Assembly: GCF_013377905.1 (NCBI RefSeq)
Contig: NZ_JABKAV010000011.1
Span: forward strand, 34,913 to 98,912
Source: Hymenobacter terrestris
GTDB lineage: Bacteria; Bacteroidota; Bacteroidia; Cytophagales; Hymenobacteraceae
Length of the DNA stretch: 64,000 bases
Direction: 5' to 3'
Of this stretch, positions 47,228-56,614 are shown one piece after another. The notes below the pieces were generated by a model. It searched no databases. It had not been told where the DNA came from and worked only from the letters and a program-made list of their open reading frames with translations. Each line of letters starts with the position of its first letter. Positions within the stretch are counted from its first letter, which is position 1. The position numbers and the translations under genes were made by a program.

Positions 47228-47301
47228 TAGCGGGAACGAGAGTTGAACTCGTGACCTCAGGGTTATGAATCCTGTGCTCTAACCAACTGAGCTATCCCGC
47301 C
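47228..47301 (-). tRNA. tRNA-Met (CAT anticodon)
   Basis: A 74-nt tRNA folds on the minus strand. It has acceptor stem GGCGGGA paired with TCCCGCT, D-arm GCTCAGTTGGTTAGAGC, anticodon loop TTCATAA (CAT at the tip), variable loop, T-arm with GTTCAACTC and discriminator A. CCA is not encoded. The TAGCTCAGTTGGTTAGAGCA part and G1-U72 closing pair fit elongator tRNA-Met better than initiator (C1-A72 mismatch). A tRNA-Ile2 with lysidine is possible but less likely. The anticodon stem has one A-C mismatch at its loop end. Confidence 0.93.
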
Positions 47302-47315
47302 CTGTTTTGGTGGTG

Positions 47316-47347
47316 CAAAGGTAGGCACAAGTTTTGACGCAACGCAA
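47316..47347 (-). promoter_or_regulatory. Promoter TTG-N21-TACCTTTG of tRNA-Met
   Basis: On the minus strand TACCTTTG (47316-47323) is an exact TAnnTTTG box with a TTG 21 bp upstream (47345-47347), ending 14 nt before the tRNA 5' end. Confidence 0.75.
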
Positions 47348-47437
47348 GAGGGGCAGGAAAAAAAACCCGCGTATATTGGCTGCCGGAGGAGCAGCCAAGC
47401 GGCGTTCCGGTCCTAAATTCTTTACGCTGTACTGCTT

Positions 47438-47851
47438 ATGTCCCTTTCTACAACTCGTCAAAAACACCGTTTTTCGGTAGAACATCCTATTAATGCCTCT
47501 CCAAAAATTCTGTATCCCTATTTGGCGACGGCTTCGGGATTGGAACAGTGGTTTTGCCAGCGCGTGCATATGGAAGGTGCCCAGCATTTCAACTTCGTGT
47601 GGGACAATCAGCCGCACTACGCCGAGATGAGTTCGCACCGTACCAACCGCTCGGTGCGGTTCTGCTTTTTGGATGAGCGGCGCCAGACGGTGGCCGACGC
47701 CAATTACCTGGACTTTTTGATTGAGGAGTCGCAACTGACGCAAGAGGTATACCTACGCGTGGTAGACTACTCGGAGGAAACCGATACCGAGGAACTGGAA
47801 GAAATGTGGGCCAGCCTGATGCAGAAATTGCGCGAACAAGTAGGCGGCTAG
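47438..47851 (+). CDS. START-like domain protein
   Basis: A 137-residue protein of the START/SRPBCC-like group common in Bacteroidota. Landmarks are HRFSVEHPINASPKILYPYLAT, GLEQWFCQRV, VRFCFLDERRQ, LDFLIEESQLTQEVYLRVVDYS and the C-terminal helix WASLMQKLREQVGG. Such folds hold a hydrophobic pocket for a ligand. No catalytic residues are known. An LptF/LptG permease gene follows 115 bp downstream; a link is unproven. Confidence 0.87.
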   Translation: MSLSTTRQKHRFSVEHPINASPKILYPYLATASGLEQWFCQRVHMEGAQHFNFVWDNQPHYAEMSSHRTNRSVRFCFLDERRQTVADANYLDFLIEESQLTQEVYLRVVDYSEETDTEELEEMWASLMQKLREQVGG

Positions 47852-47965
47852 GCGGGGCCGCAGGCCGGCAGGAGGGGAGCAGACGCGAAACGAGCAGTAT
47901 CTTCGTTTAGCGTTTGCTCCCCGTTGTGTTTTAGTCCGCCGGACTGAGGGCGGGCGGTTGCTTCT

Positions 47966-49399
47966 ATGAAAAAACTCGATAAGCTAATCCTGCAGGCCTT
48001 CGCCGGGCCCTTTCTGCTCACCTTCGCCGTGGTGCAGTTCATCTTCCTGATGCAGTTCATGATGAAATACATGGACGATCTGGTGGGCAAGGACCTGGGC
48101 CTGGGCGTGATTTTGCAGTTGCTGTTCTACTTCGGCGTGCTGATTGTGCCCATCTCGCTGCCGCTGGCCGTGCTGCTCTCGTCGCTGATGACGTTTGGTA
48201 CGCTAGGCGAGCACCATGAGCTGACGGCCATTAAAACGGCTGGCATTTCGCTTACCCGCATTCTGCGGCCGGTGTTGGTCGTGAGCGTGCTGCTGGCGGG
48301 GGGCGCGTTCTGGTTCAACAATACTATAGTGCCATTAGCCAACTTGGAGGCTTTTAGCTTGCTCTGGGATGTGCGGCAGCAGAAGCTGGCCCTTGATATT
48401 CGCGAGGGCGTGTTTTACAATGGTATTCCCGGTTTCACGATTAAAGTGGATGAAAAGCAGGGCAAGAACGGTGACGTGCTGATGGGCGTGATGATTTACG
48501 ACCATACCGGCGGGCGCGGTGGTAGCACCGTAATCCTGGCCGACTCGGGCCGGATGTTTACCCGGTTTGGAGGGCAGTATCTGGGGCTGGAGCTATTTCG
48601 GGGGCGCTCCTATACCGAGCAGCCCAACACCCAGAGTACGGCTGGTGCCAGCTTCATCCGCCAGAACTTCGACCGCAACCTGATTACGTTCTCACTTAAG
48701 TCGTTCGGCCTTGACCGTACCCAGAAAGAGCTCTTCAATACCAACAAGATGATGCTCAACCTGGATCAGCTTGGGCACTACACCGACTCGCTCCAGACCC
48801 GGGTGAACCAGGAGCGCCGGCAGGTAGTGCGGCAGCTGACCCCTTACTACAGCTACTTGCGCCTTGATACGCTGGGCCAGGCTACCGACCAGCGCGTGGC
48901 AGCCTGGGCCGTGCCTCCAAGCCGATTGCCACCCCCTACCAAAGCCACCGCCCAGCAAGCTGTCAACCGTGCCCGCAACGTGCAGTCGTCTCTGACTACC
49001 ACCGAGGAGCGCCTGACCAACCTGACCAAGGAGGCGGCCAACTACCGTATCGAAGTCTTCCGCAAGTACACCCAGTCGGCCGCCATTCTGCTCATGTTTC
49101 TGATTGGGGCGCCGCTGGGAGCCATTATCAAGAAAGGCGGATTGGGCGTGCCCATTCTCGTGTCGATTGTGTTTTTTATCATCTACTACGTGTTCTCGAT
49201 TATGGGCGAGAAGTATGGGCGCGAGCAGGTGATGCCAGTTGCCATCGGTATGTGGATGTCGGGGGCCATTCTGCTGCCTATAGGTCTGTTCTTCCTCTAC
49301 CAGGCCCGCCACGATTCGGGGCTGCTCGATGTGAACTGGGGCCGGCTGGTGCCCCGCTGGCTGCGCTGGCCTTTGCGCGGCTACAAAAAGGCGGTGTGA
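47966..49399 (+). CDS. LptF/LptG family permease
   Basis: A 477-residue permease of the LPS (Lpt) transport complex that moves LPS from the inner membrane. The N-terminus is MKKLDKLILQAFAGPFLLT, followed by three helices and GEHHELTAIKTAGIS, the family signature (also seen as ELTAIKAxGIS). A periplasmic beta-domain of ~200 residues carries the jellyroll-like repeats (GIPGFTIKVDEK, VMIYDHT). Three more helices end it (GAPLGAIIKKGGLGVPILVSI). The homologues lptF and lptG are not separable here. Position TATCTTCG at 47898-47905 may be its -7 box. Confidence 0.92.
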   Translation: MKKLDKLILQAFAGPFLLTFAVVQFIFLMQFMMKYMDDLVGKDLGLGVILQLLFYFGVLIVPISLPLAVLLSSLMTFGTLGEHHELTAIKTAGISLTRILRPVLVVSVLLAGGAFWFNNTIVPLANLEAFSLLWDVRQQKLALDIREGVFYNGIPGFTIKVDEKQGKNGDVLMGVMIYDHTGGRGGSTVILADSGRMFTRFGGQYLGLELFRGRSYTEQPNTQSTAGASFIRQNFDRNLITFSLKSFGLDRTQKELFNTNKMMLNLDQLGHYTDSLQTRVNQERRQVVRQLTPYYSYLRLDTLGQATDQRVAAWAVPPSRLPPPTKATAQQAVNRARNVQSSLTTTEERLTNLTKEAANYRIEVFRKYTQSAAILLMFLIGAPLGAIIKKGGLGVPILVSIVFFIIYYVFSIMGEKYGREQVMPVAIGMWMSGAILLPIGLFFLYQARHDSGLLDVNWGRLVPRWLRWPLRGYKKAV

Positions 49400-49430
49400 G
49401 GTAGTAAGGCCAGCGAGGTGTACGGATGAG

Positions 49431-49454
49431 TCCGGCGCCCGCGACCGGATTTTT
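49431..49454 (+). terminator. Small hairpin plus T-run after permease gene
   Basis: TCCGG and CCGGA with a 9-nt loop and TTTTT form a short terminator-like hairpin. Confidence 0.4.
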
Positions 49455-49497
49455 ACATTGCTCCTCCATTACCCACATTCAACCCATATTAAATAGC

Positions 49498-49505
49498 TAC
49501 CTTTG
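49498..49505 (+). promoter_or_regulatory. -7 element TACCTTTG of rpsO
   Basis: TACCTTTG exactly fits TAnnTTTG, with a TTC at the -33 position 17 bp upstream. The start site would be near 49512. Confidence 0.7.
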
Positions 49506-49508
49506 CAA

Positions 49509-49540
49509 CCACCCCGAGGTGCGGGGTGGATTTTCTTTTC
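49509..49540 (+). promoter_or_regulatory. Leader hairpin and T-tract of rpsO
   Basis: CCACCCC-GAGGTGC-GGGGTGG (49509-49528) is followed by a T-rich stretch (TTTTCTTTTCTTTTTTT). The hairpin begins near the predicted start site and precedes rpsO by about 47 bp, a layout like a transcription attenuator. Confidence 0.55.
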
Positions 49541-49575
49541 TTTTTTTAATCTAAGACGGGGCAACCTATCTGCCG

Positions 49576-49851
49576 ATGATTCTGACTACCGAAGCAAAAC
49601 AGGCTATTTTCGAGAAAAACAGCCTCCAGAAAACCTCCAAAGACACCGGTTCGGCCGAGTCGCAGATTGCCCTCTTCACCCAGCGCATTCTTGACCTGAC
49701 CGAGCACCTGAAGGTGAACAAGAAGGACTTCTCGACCCGTTTGGGTCTTCTCAAACTAGTAGGTAAGCGTCGCAGCATGTTGGATTACCTCATGCAGCGT
49801 GACATCAACCGCTACCGCGCGATTATTAAGGAACTGGGTCTGCGTAAGTAA
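49576..49851 (+). CDS. rpsO: 30S ribosomal protein S15
   Basis: A 91-residue protein of the small subunit that binds 16S rRNA early. TTEAKQAIFEKNSLQ, TGSAESQIALFTQRILDLTEHL, GLLKLVGKRRSMLDYLMQRDINRYRAII are canonical for S15. It begins at ATG 49576 after a hairpin-containing leader, and a strong terminator lies before pnp, so rpsO and pnp may be separately controlled. S15 is autoregulated in other bacteria. Confidence 0.97.
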   Translation: MILTTEAKQAIFEKNSLQKTSKDTGSAESQIALFTQRILDLTEHLKVNKKDFSTRLGLLKLVGKRRSMLDYLMQRDINRYRAIIKELGLRK

Positions 49852-49863
49852 GCCCACCTTCCG

Positions 49864-49906
49864 GAGCAGGGAGCCTTCCACCCGGAAGGTTCCCTGCTCT
49901 TTTTTT
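49864..49906 (+). terminator. Terminator after rpsO
   Basis: GAGCAGGGAGCCTTCC pairs with GGAAGGTTCCCTGCTC (16 bp, one mismatch) around ACCC, followed by seven T residues. Confidence 0.92.
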
Positions 49907-50044
49907 GTGCCAAGCCGGCTACATCATTCCGCCGGTTTTGTTGTTTAAATTCCGATACATCTTTTTTAGAGCAAAACGGGACCATTGCCGGTTCGGTTTT
50001 TTCGGCTGCTCGCCCGCTGCACGCTTTCCCTTAAAGCACCCTCG

Positions 50045-52204
50045 ATGCCCAACTATCACGCGGTTACCAAGCACATCACCCTGCCCGACGGTCGGCAGAT
50101 TTCCCTCGAAACCGGCAAACTGGCCAAATTCGCCGACGGCGCCGTAGTGGTTCGCTTAGGCGATGCCATGCTGCTGGCCACGGTTGTATCGCAGCCTAGC
50201 TCGCGCGGCGAGGTGGATTTCCTGCCCCTTTCAGTTGACTACCAAGAGAAGTTCGGCGGTGCCGGCAACATTCCCGGCTCGTTCCAGCGCCGCGAAGGCC
50301 GCCTGTCGGACCAGGAAATCCTGGTTTGCCGCATCGTCGACCGGATTCTGCGCCCGATGTTCCCCAAGGATTATCACTATGAGGTGCAGGTGATGATTAC
50401 GCTGATTTCGGCCGACCGCACCGTGCAGCCTGATGCGCTGGCCGCTTTGGCCGCTTCGGCTGCTCTCTCGATTTCCGATATCCCGTTCGCCGGCCCCATC
50501 TCGGAGGTTCGCGTGGCCCGCATTGACGGTAAGCTTCAGATCAACCCCCTCACCGCCGACATTGCCCGCGCCGACATCGACCTAATTGTGGGTGCCACGG
50601 CTGATTCGGTGGCGATGGTGGAAGGCGAGATGGATGAGGTGAGCGAGGAGGAAATGGTAGAAGCCATTGCCTACGCTCACGAGGCCATCAAGCTGCAGGT
50701 GAAAGCCCAGCTGGAGTTGGCCGCCGAAGTGGAGAAGTCGAAGGTAAAACGCGACTACCCCAAGTACGTGGAGAATGAGGAGCTGAAAAAGCAAATCAAC
50801 GACGCGGTTTACCAGGGCGCTTACGACGTGGCTAAGTCGGGCAACACCAGCAAGGCCGGTCGTAAGGAGGCTTTCGGAGCCATCAAGAAGCCGTTGCTGG
50901 CTAAGCTGCTCGAAGAAAACCCCGAGCTCGACCAGAAAATGTTCGGCCGCTACTACGCTTCAGCGGAGAAGAAAGGCATCCGCGACATGATGATCAAGGA
51001 GCGCACCCGCCTCGACGGCCGCGCCCTGACCCAGATTCGTCCTATCTGGAGCGAAATCAACTACCTGCCCGGTGCGCACGGCTCGGCCCTGTTCACGCGC
51101 GGCGAAACCCAGTCGCTGACTACGGTTGCCCTCGGTACCAAGCTCGATGAGCAGATTGTCGATACGGCCATGACGTCGGGCTACAGCAAGTTCATGCTGC
51201 ACTACAACTTCCCGGCCTTCTCGACCGGCGAAGTGAAGCCCAACCGCGGCCCCGGCCGCCGCGAAATCGGCCACGGCAACCTGGCGTTGCGCTCGTTGAA
51301 GAAGGTAATGCCTTCGGATGACGAGAACCCCTACACCGTGCGCATTGTGTCGGACATTCTGGAGTCGAACGGCTCGTCGTCGATGGCCACGGTGTGCGCC
51401 GGCTCGATGGCGCTGATGGACGCCGGTATTCCGGTGCGCGCTGCCGTTTCGGGTATTGCCATGGGCCTCGTGCAGGACAAGGAAACCGGCGAGTACGCCG
51501 TGCTTTCAGACATCTTGGGCGATGAGGACCACCTCGGTGACATGGACTTCAAGGTAACCGGCACCGAAAAAGGTATCGTAGCCTGCCAGATGGACATCAA
51601 AATCCAGGGGCTGAGCGCCGAGATTATGACCGCCGCGCTGCACCAGGCCCGTGAAGGCCGCCTGCACATTCTGGGCGAGATGGCCAAGACCATTTCGGCT
51701 CCCGCTGCCGAGCTGAAGCCGCATACGCCTCGCTCGCACAAGATGCTGATTGATAAGGAGTACATCGGTGCCGTAATCGGACCCGGCGGCAAGGTTATCC
51801 AGCAGATTCAGAAGGATACCAACGCCACAGTTATCATCGAAGAGAAGGACGAGAAGGGCCACGTGAGCATTTACGCTTCCAATCAGGAAGACATGCAGGC
51901 CGCCATCGACCGCATCAACGCCATTGCCGCTACGCCGGAAGTGGGCGAAACCTACAAAGGCAAAGTGCGCAGCATTCAGCCTTACGGTGCCTTCGTGGAA
52001 ATCATGCCAGGCAAAGACGGCCTCTTGCACATTTCGGAGGTGTCGCACGAGCGGCTGGCCACGCTGGAAGGCGTGCTGGAAGTAGGGCAGGAGATTGATG
52101 TGAAACTGCTTGACATCGACAAGAAAACCGGTAAATACCGGCTCTCGCGGAAGGTGCTCATGGCTAGGCCCGAGCGTACAGCCGACTCCAACGGCGCGGC
52201 TTAA
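50045..52204 (+). CDS. pnp: Polyribonucleotide nucleotidyltransferase
   Basis: A 719-residue 3'-5' exoribonuclease of RNA decay. ATG 50045 starts [19 protein letters not shown]. Two RNase PH domains are visible ([17 protein letters not shown] and [19 protein letters not shown]), with the middle helical region, then a KH domain ([19 protein letters not shown]) and an S1 domain ([26 protein letters not shown]). The catalytic-site FRDG-like region and the phosphate-binding Gly-rich segment are present. The short C-terminal tail is Bacteroidota-like. Confidence 0.97.
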   Translation: MPNYHAVTKHITLPDGRQISLETGKLAKFADGAVVVRLGDAMLLATVVSQPSSRGEVDFLPLSVDYQEKFGGAGNIPGSFQRREGRLSDQEILVCRIVDRILRPMFPKDYHYEVQVMITLISADRTVQPDALAALAASAALSISDIPFAGPISEVRVARIDGKLQINPLTADIARADIDLIVGATADSVAMVEGEMDEVSEEEMVEAIAYAHEAIKLQVKAQLELAAEVEKSKVKRDYPKYVENEELKKQINDAVYQGAYDVAKSGNTSKAGRKEAFGAIKKPLLAKLLEENPELDQKMFGRYYASAEKKGIRDMMIKERTRLDGRALTQIRPIWSEINYLPGAHGSALFTRGETQSLTTVALGTKLDEQIVDTAMTSGYSKFMLHYNFPAFSTGEVKPNRGPGRREIGHGNLALRSLKKVMPSDDENPYTVRIVSDILESNGSSSMATVCAGSMALMDAGIPVRAAVSGIAMGLVQDKETGEYAVLSDILGDEDHLGDMDFKVTGTEKGIVACQMDIKIQGLSAEIMTAALHQAREGRLHILGEMAKTISAPAAELKPHTPRSHKMLIDKEYIGAVIGPGGKVIQQIQKDTNATVIIEEKDEKGHVSIYASNQEDMQAAIDRINAIAATPEVGETYKGKVRSIQPYGAFVEIMPGKDGLLHISEVSHERLATLEGVLEVGQEIDVKLLDIDKKTGKYRLSRKVLMARPERTADSNGAA

Positions 52205-52226
52205 TACCGCCTGCGCCGAACTTTAG

Positions 52227-52266
52227 CGGGTACCGGGCCGTTGCATTAAACTGAGCCTAGTACCCG
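52227..52266 (+). terminator. Hairpin after pnp
   Basis: Arms 52227-52238 and 52255-52266 pair over 12 positions with one mismatch and one G-T pair; no strong T-run follows. Confidence 0.5.
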
Positions 52267-52348
52267 TTGAACGGGGGGATTCGCCCGACGAATCAAAAAT
52301 GACGTTTACAAGCAGAAGCATCACTACTATCATCCTCTCGCGCCCGCA

Positions 52349-53212
52349 ATGAGACAGTTAAAAATCAGCAAGCAGATTACCAACCGCGAAAGCCAGTCGC
52401 TGGATAAATACCTCCAGGAGATTGGCAAAGTGGACCTGCTGACTCCCGATGAGGAGGTAACGCTGGCGCAACGCATCCGGGAAGGCGACCAGTTGGCACT
52501 GGAAAAGCTAACGAAAGCCAACCTGCGCTTTGTAGTGTCGGTGGCCAAGCAGTACCAGAACCAGGGCCTGAGCCTAGGCGACCTGATCAACGAGGGCAAC
52601 CTCGGCCTGATTAAAGCCGCCAAGCGTTTCGACGAAACCCGCGGTTTCAAATTCATTTCCTACGCCGTTTGGTGGATTCGCCAGTCGATTCTGCAGGCCT
52701 TGGCCGAGCAGTCGCGCATCGTGCGTCTGCCCCTGAACCGGGTTGGCTCGCTGAATAAAATCAGCAAGTCGTTCTCGGAGCTGGAACAGAAATTCGAGCG
52801 CGAGCCTTCGCCCGAAGAAATTGCCGAAGTACTGGAGCTGACCACCTCAGAAGTGGTGGACACGCTCAAGATTTCGGGCCGCCACGTATCGGTGGACGCT
52901 CCTTTCGTGCAGGGCGAGGAAAACCGCCTGCTCGACGTGCTCGAAAACGAGGACGAGGAGAGCCCCGACACGGGCCTGATGAACGACTCGCTCCGTAAGG
53001 AAGTGCAGCGCGCCCTGAGCACGCTCACCAAGCGCGAAGCCGACGTTATTACGCTCTACTTCGGTCTGAACGGCGAAAGCTCGCTCACGCTGGAGGAAAT
53101 CGGCGAGAAGTTCAACCTGACCCGCGAGCGGGTTCGCCAGATCAAGGAGAAGGCTATTCGCCGTTTGCGCCACACTTCGCGCAGCAAAGCGCTGAAACCG
53201 TATCTGGGGTAA
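52349..53212 (+). CDS. rpoD: Primary sigma factor RpoD (short Bacteroidota form)
   Basis: A 287-residue sigma-70 that directs core RNA polymerase to housekeeping promoters. It starts at region 1.2 ([21 protein letters not shown]) and lacks region 1.1. Region 2 holds [35 protein letters not shown] and [21 protein letters not shown]. Region 4 holds [28 protein letters not shown]. Bacteroidota sigmas of this type read TAnnTTTG/TTG promoters, which fits the boxes seen in this window. It is monocistronic and closed by a terminator. Confidence 0.97.
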   Translation: MRQLKISKQITNRESQSLDKYLQEIGKVDLLTPDEEVTLAQRIREGDQLALEKLTKANLRFVVSVAKQYQNQGLSLGDLINEGNLGLIKAAKRFDETRGFKFISYAVWWIRQSILQALAEQSRIVRLPLNRVGSLNKISKSFSELEQKFEREPSPEEIAEVLELTTSEVVDTLKISGRHVSVDAPFVQGEENRLLDVLENEDEESPDTGLMNDSLRKEVQRALSTLTKREADVITLYFGLNGESSLTLEEIGEKFNLTRERVRQIKEKAIRRLRHTSRSKALKPYLG

Positions 53213-53234
53213 TTTTTTACACCCCCCAAGCATC

Positions 53235-53263
53235 AAACCCTGACCCACTGGTTGGGGTTTTTT
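53235..53263 (+). terminator. Terminator after rpoD
   Basis: AAACCCTGACC and GGTTGGGGTTT pair over 11 positions (two G-T), loop CACT, then TTT. Confidence 0.8.
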
Positions 53264-53361
53264 GTTGTAGCAGAGCATGCCTTCGCCACTTTTTGTTTGC
53301 TGTCAGCTTACGAAGCACGATAGGAATGTTCTTCCAAAACAGCCCAACCGTCCGGGCTTGT

Positions 53362-53369
53362 TACCTTTG
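53362..53369 (+). promoter_or_regulatory. -7 element TACCTTTG of trxB
   Basis: Exact TAnnTTTG box 57 bp before the trxB start; a -33 TTG at good spacing was not found. Confidence 0.6.
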
Positions 53370-53426
53370 TAGCCCCAACCTTAATCCATCCCGGCGCGGG
53401 CCTGGCCCGCCGCCGCTACATACTGT

Positions 53427-54371
53427 ATGGCCACTACCACTCCCGAACACATTCACTGCCTGATTATTGGCTCCGGCCCGGCCGGCTACACCGCCGCCAT
53501 TTACGCTGCCCGTGCCGGTCTCAATCCCATTATGTACCAGGGCCTGCAGCCCGGCGGTCAGCTAACCATCACCAGCGACGTGGAGAACTTCCCCGGCTAC
53601 CCCGATGGCGTGATGGGCCCCGAAATGATGGAGGACCTGAAAAAGCAGGCCGAGCGCTTCGGTACCGACATCCGGTACGGCATTGCTACGGCCGTAGACT
53701 TTGAGGCCCACCCGCGCCGCATCACCGTTGACGAGAAGCTGGAACTGACGGCTGACACCGTTATTATTGCCACCGGCGCGTCGGCCAGATGGCTGGGGTT
53801 GCCCTCCGAGCAGCGCCTCAACGGTTCGGGCGTGTCGGCCTGCGCGGTGTGCGACGGGTTCTTCTACCGCGGCAAAGACGTGGCTATTGTGGGTGCCGGC
53901 GACACGGCCGCCGAGGAGGCAACTTACCTGGCTAACCTCTGCTCGAAAGTGTACATGATTGTGCGCAAGGGCGAGATGAAGGCCTCGAAGATTATGCAGA
54001 AGCGGGTGCTCGACAATCCCAAGATTGAAGTGCTCTGGCACACAGTAACCGACGAAATTCTGGGCGAGCACGTCGTGGAAGCCGTGCGGGTGAAAAACGT
54101 GCTCGATGGTACTACCCGCGAGCTGGCTATCGAGGGCTTCTTTGTGGCCATTGGCCACGACCCGAACTCCAAAATATTCCAGCCCTACCTGCACCACGAT
54201 GAGCAGGGCTACCTTAAAACCCTGCCCGGCACCAGCAAAACTAACGTCGATGGCGTGTTTGCCTGCGGCGACGTGCAGGACTACACCTACCGCCAGGCCG
54301 TTACGGCCGCTGGTACCGGCTGCATGGCCGCCCTCGACGCCGAACGCTATCTGGCGGCCCTGGGCGACTAA
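53427..54371 (+). CDS. trxB: Thioredoxin-disulfide reductase
   Basis: A 314-residue FAD enzyme that passes NADPH electrons to thioredoxin. The FAD-binding IIGSGPAGYTAAIYAARA, the redox pair CAVC (Cys139, Cys142), the NADPH motif VGAGDTAAEEATYLAN and the FAD-binding VFACGDVQDYTYRQAVTAAGTGCMAA are all present. Start ATG 53427 adds a short MATTTPEH lead. A 16-bp inverted repeat follows the gene. Confidence 0.97.
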   Translation: MATTTPEHIHCLIIGSGPAGYTAAIYAARAGLNPIMYQGLQPGGQLTITSDVENFPGYPDGVMGPEMMEDLKKQAERFGTDIRYGIATAVDFEAHPRRITVDEKLELTADTVIIATGASARWLGLPSEQRLNGSGVSACAVCDGFFYRGKDVAIVGAGDTAAEEATYLANLCSKVYMIVRKGEMKASKIMQKRVLDNPKIEVLWHTVTDEILGEHVVEAVRVKNVLDGTTRELAIEGFFVAIGHDPNSKIFQPYLHHDEQGYLKTLPGTSKTNVDGVFACGDVQDYTYRQAVTAAGTGCMAALDAERYLAALGD

Positions 54372-54383
54372 TTGCCGTGGATG

Positions 54384-54465
54384 AGCGAATGAGTGAATGT
54401 GTAACCAGCCGGATATACCAGTTGGTTTGGTAGGGCGTTTACCCTGCGGCATTCACTCATTCGCT
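54384..54465. repeat. 16-bp inverted repeat with 50-nt loop
   Basis: AGCGAATGAGTGAATG (54384-54399) and its exact complement (54450-54465) enclose a 50-nt loop with smaller stems inside. It follows trxB and may stop transcription or be a mobile repeat. Confidence 0.6.
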
Positions 54466-54491
54466 TCCCCACGCCTTCACTAATTAACATT

Positions 54492-55631
54492 TTGCTCTTG
54501 CTGAATTTTGTTAGACACTGGCTGCTGCCGCTACTACTGATCGGGCTGTTTTTAGGCTTGCCCGGCCAGCTGCTGGCCCAGCGGCGCAAAGTGCCCGCTA
54601 CTTCCAAGCCTAAATCTGGCGACGCCGGTAAGCGCAAGGACTTTTTCCGCATCAAAACGCCCACTATTCGCTACGTGCGGCCCGATACCACGGTACTCAT
54701 CCAGACGGAGGAGCTACCCGACGATAACTCCGAAGCGGCTAAGTCTATCTTCTTCAACCCGGCCCGCAAGCTCTCCATTGTGAGCGAGGATACGACCACG
54801 CTCAACGAGGGTGAGCAGCATATTGTGGAGGTAAAGGAGCAGGTGCAGATTGACTCCAGCTGGATTCAGGTGGCCGGCTACTACGCTATCTGGGACACCC
54901 AGAACATCAATCCGTACCGGGTGGATGGCCGCCGTATCAAGGACACGCTCAACCTGCGGCTCATTGAGCCTGAGAAGCAGCGCTACGCCAAAATGCCGCT
55001 TACCAAAACGCCCATTACCTCGGGCTTCGGCTTCCGCGGCTACCGCTGGCACTACGGCACCGACCTCGACCTGAATACCGGTGACTCGGTGAAAACGGCT
55101 TTTGACGGCGTGGTGCGCCTGGTGAAGTGGGACGGCAGCGGCTACGGCAACTACGTGCTGGTGCGCCACTACAACGGCATCGAAACGCTGTATGGTCACC
55201 TGCAGAAGGCTCTTGTAACGCCCGGTACCTTTGTAAAGGCCGGGGAGCTAATTGGCTGGGGTGGCAGCACGGGACGCAGCAGCGGCTCGCACCTGCACTT
55301 CGAAGTGCGCTACGAGGGCAACCCCATCAACCCCAACGAGCTCTACGACTTCCCTGATTACAAGCTCATCAAGGACAATTTTCAGATTACCTCGACTCTG
55401 TTCGACTACTACAGCAAGTCGCTCCGCTACCGGGGTGGTAGCGTGCCGGGAGCAGCCAGCAGCAGCAAAGTACGGCCTACACAGGCCCGTCGCGTCGTAA
55501 CGCACAAAATCAGAAGCGGCGAAACCCTCTCGGGTATTGCCCAGAAATATGGCGTTTCGCAGGCTCAGCTGCGCCGTTTGAACGGCAGCACCGGCACGTT
55601 GCGCATTGGCCGTATGCTGCGCATTAAGTAG
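54492..55631 (+). CDS. M23 endopeptidase with C-terminal LysM
   Basis: A 379-residue exported protein. No ATG is near the start; TTG 54492 or 54498 open a signal peptide (LLPLLLIGLFLGLP). The M23 core has HYGTDLDLNTGDSV, the YGHLQKALVTPG segment and HLHFEVRYEGNPINP, with zinc ligands present. The last ~45 residues form a LysM domain (HKIRSGETLSGIAQKYGVSQ, LRRLNGS). It likely cleaves peptidoglycan in the periplasm during growth or division. The unusual start is noted; upstream frames lack a standard start. Confidence 0.9.
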   Translation: MLLLNFVRHWLLPLLLIGLFLGLPGQLLAQRRKVPATSKPKSGDAGKRKDFFRIKTPTIRYVRPDTTVLIQTEELPDDNSEAAKSIFFNPARKLSIVSEDTTTLNEGEQHIVEVKEQVQIDSSWIQVAGYYAIWDTQNINPYRVDGRRIKDTLNLRLIEPEKQRYAKMPLTKTPITSGFGFRGYRWHYGTDLDLNTGDSVKTAFDGVVRLVKWDGSGYGNYVLVRHYNGIETLYGHLQKALVTPGTFVKAGELIGWGGSTGRSSGSHLHFEVRYEGNPINPNELYDFPDYKLIKDNFQITSTLFDYYSKSLRYRGGSVPGAASSSKVRPTQARRVVTHKIRSGETLSGIAQKYGVSQAQLRRLNGSTGTLRIGRMLRIK

Positions 55632-55722
55632 GTGTGAGATGCCTGGCTGTCATCCTGGGAGGTGAGGACGACAAATTTCCCGAATCCTCAGCCGACTAAA
55701 CTCAGACTCCTAAGATTCCAAA

Positions 55723-56442
55723 ATGAAACTTGACGTACTGGCCCTCGGGGCACACCCCGATGATGTGGAAATGTCCTGTGCCGGCACGCTGCTGGCGGCG
55801 GCGGCGGCGGGCAAAACCATTGGCATCATCGATTTTACCCGCGGCGAGCTGGGCACCCGTGGCACGCCCCAGACCCGGGCCGAGGAGGCCGCGCGCGCCA
55901 CCCAAATTCTGGGCCTCAACGTGCGCGAAAACCTAGGCATGGCCGATGGCTTCTTCCGCAACGACCGGGAGCACCAGTTGGTGCTCATTGCTGCCCTGCG
56001 CCGCTACCAGCCCGATGTCGTGCTCTGTAACGCCATTCACGACCGGCACCCCGACCACGGCCGGGCCGCCCAGGTGGCCACCGAAGCCTGCTTTCTTTCG
56101 GGCCTGCGCATGATTGAAACCCTGGGCCAAGATGGCCAGCCCCAGGCCGCCTGGCGCCCCCGGGTAGTGTACCACTACATCCAGGACCGCCAGATTGCGC
56201 CCGATTTTGTAGTGGATATTACTGCCCATTGGGCAAAGAAATGGGAGTCCATTCAAGCCTACAAAACCCAGTTCCACGACCCCAAGAGTCAGGAGCCGGC
56301 CACTTACCTCTCCACGCCCGCGTTCAGCGACTTTATGGAGGCCCGGGCTCGCGAGTTTGGCCACCTCATCGGTACGGAGTATGGTGAGGGCTTCACCCGC
56401 GAGCGACCCATTGGCGTGCGCGAGTTGACGGAGTTGATTTAG
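55723..56442 (+). CDS. bshB1: Bacillithiol biosynthesis deacetylase BshB1
   Basis: A 239-residue PIG-L/LmbE zinc deacetylase that removes acetyl from GlcNAc-malate in bacillithiol synthesis. MKLDVLALGAHPDDVEMSC includes the zinc-binding AHPDD (10-14); HDRHPDHGRAAQVATEACFLSGL is the second metal region and CNAIHD before it. VVDITAHWAKKWESIQAYKTQF is diagnostic for BshB1. bshA and bshC are not in the window. Partners are expected elsewhere in the genome. Confidence 0.95.
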   Translation: MKLDVLALGAHPDDVEMSCAGTLLAAAAAGKTIGIIDFTRGELGTRGTPQTRAEEAARATQILGLNVRENLGMADGFFRNDREHQLVLIAALRRYQPDVVLCNAIHDRHPDHGRAAQVATEACFLSGLRMIETLGQDGQPQAAWRPRVVYHYIQDRQIAPDFVVDITAHWAKKWESIQAYKTQFHDPKSQEPATYLSTPAFSDFMEARAREFGHLIGTEYGEGFTRERPIGVRELTELI

Positions 56443-56614
56443 ATAGCGGGTCTATAGGCATAGCTGACCTACTCTATAGGAAAGCCCTTAGAAAGCCCGG
56501 GCACTCTTAACTAAGCCCCCCGAGGTAGGGTTCATAACGTCTTCCAAACGACCGTTTTCCTGAACTTATCGTGGCCATGAAGCTCCGCCGTATAGTCAAG
56601 ATCTCAGTGCTTGC

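Noticed and set aside
49420..49455. Hammerhead-ribozyme-like CGGATGAGTCCGG near the permease stop
   Set aside because: Only GATGAG resembles the core; the second conserved GAAA and stems are missing. Read as a weak terminator.
55650..55675. CTGTCATCCTG after the M23/LysM gene as another copy of the dispersed palindrome
   Set aside because: It shares 11 nt with the arm at 6.8 kb but has no second arm.
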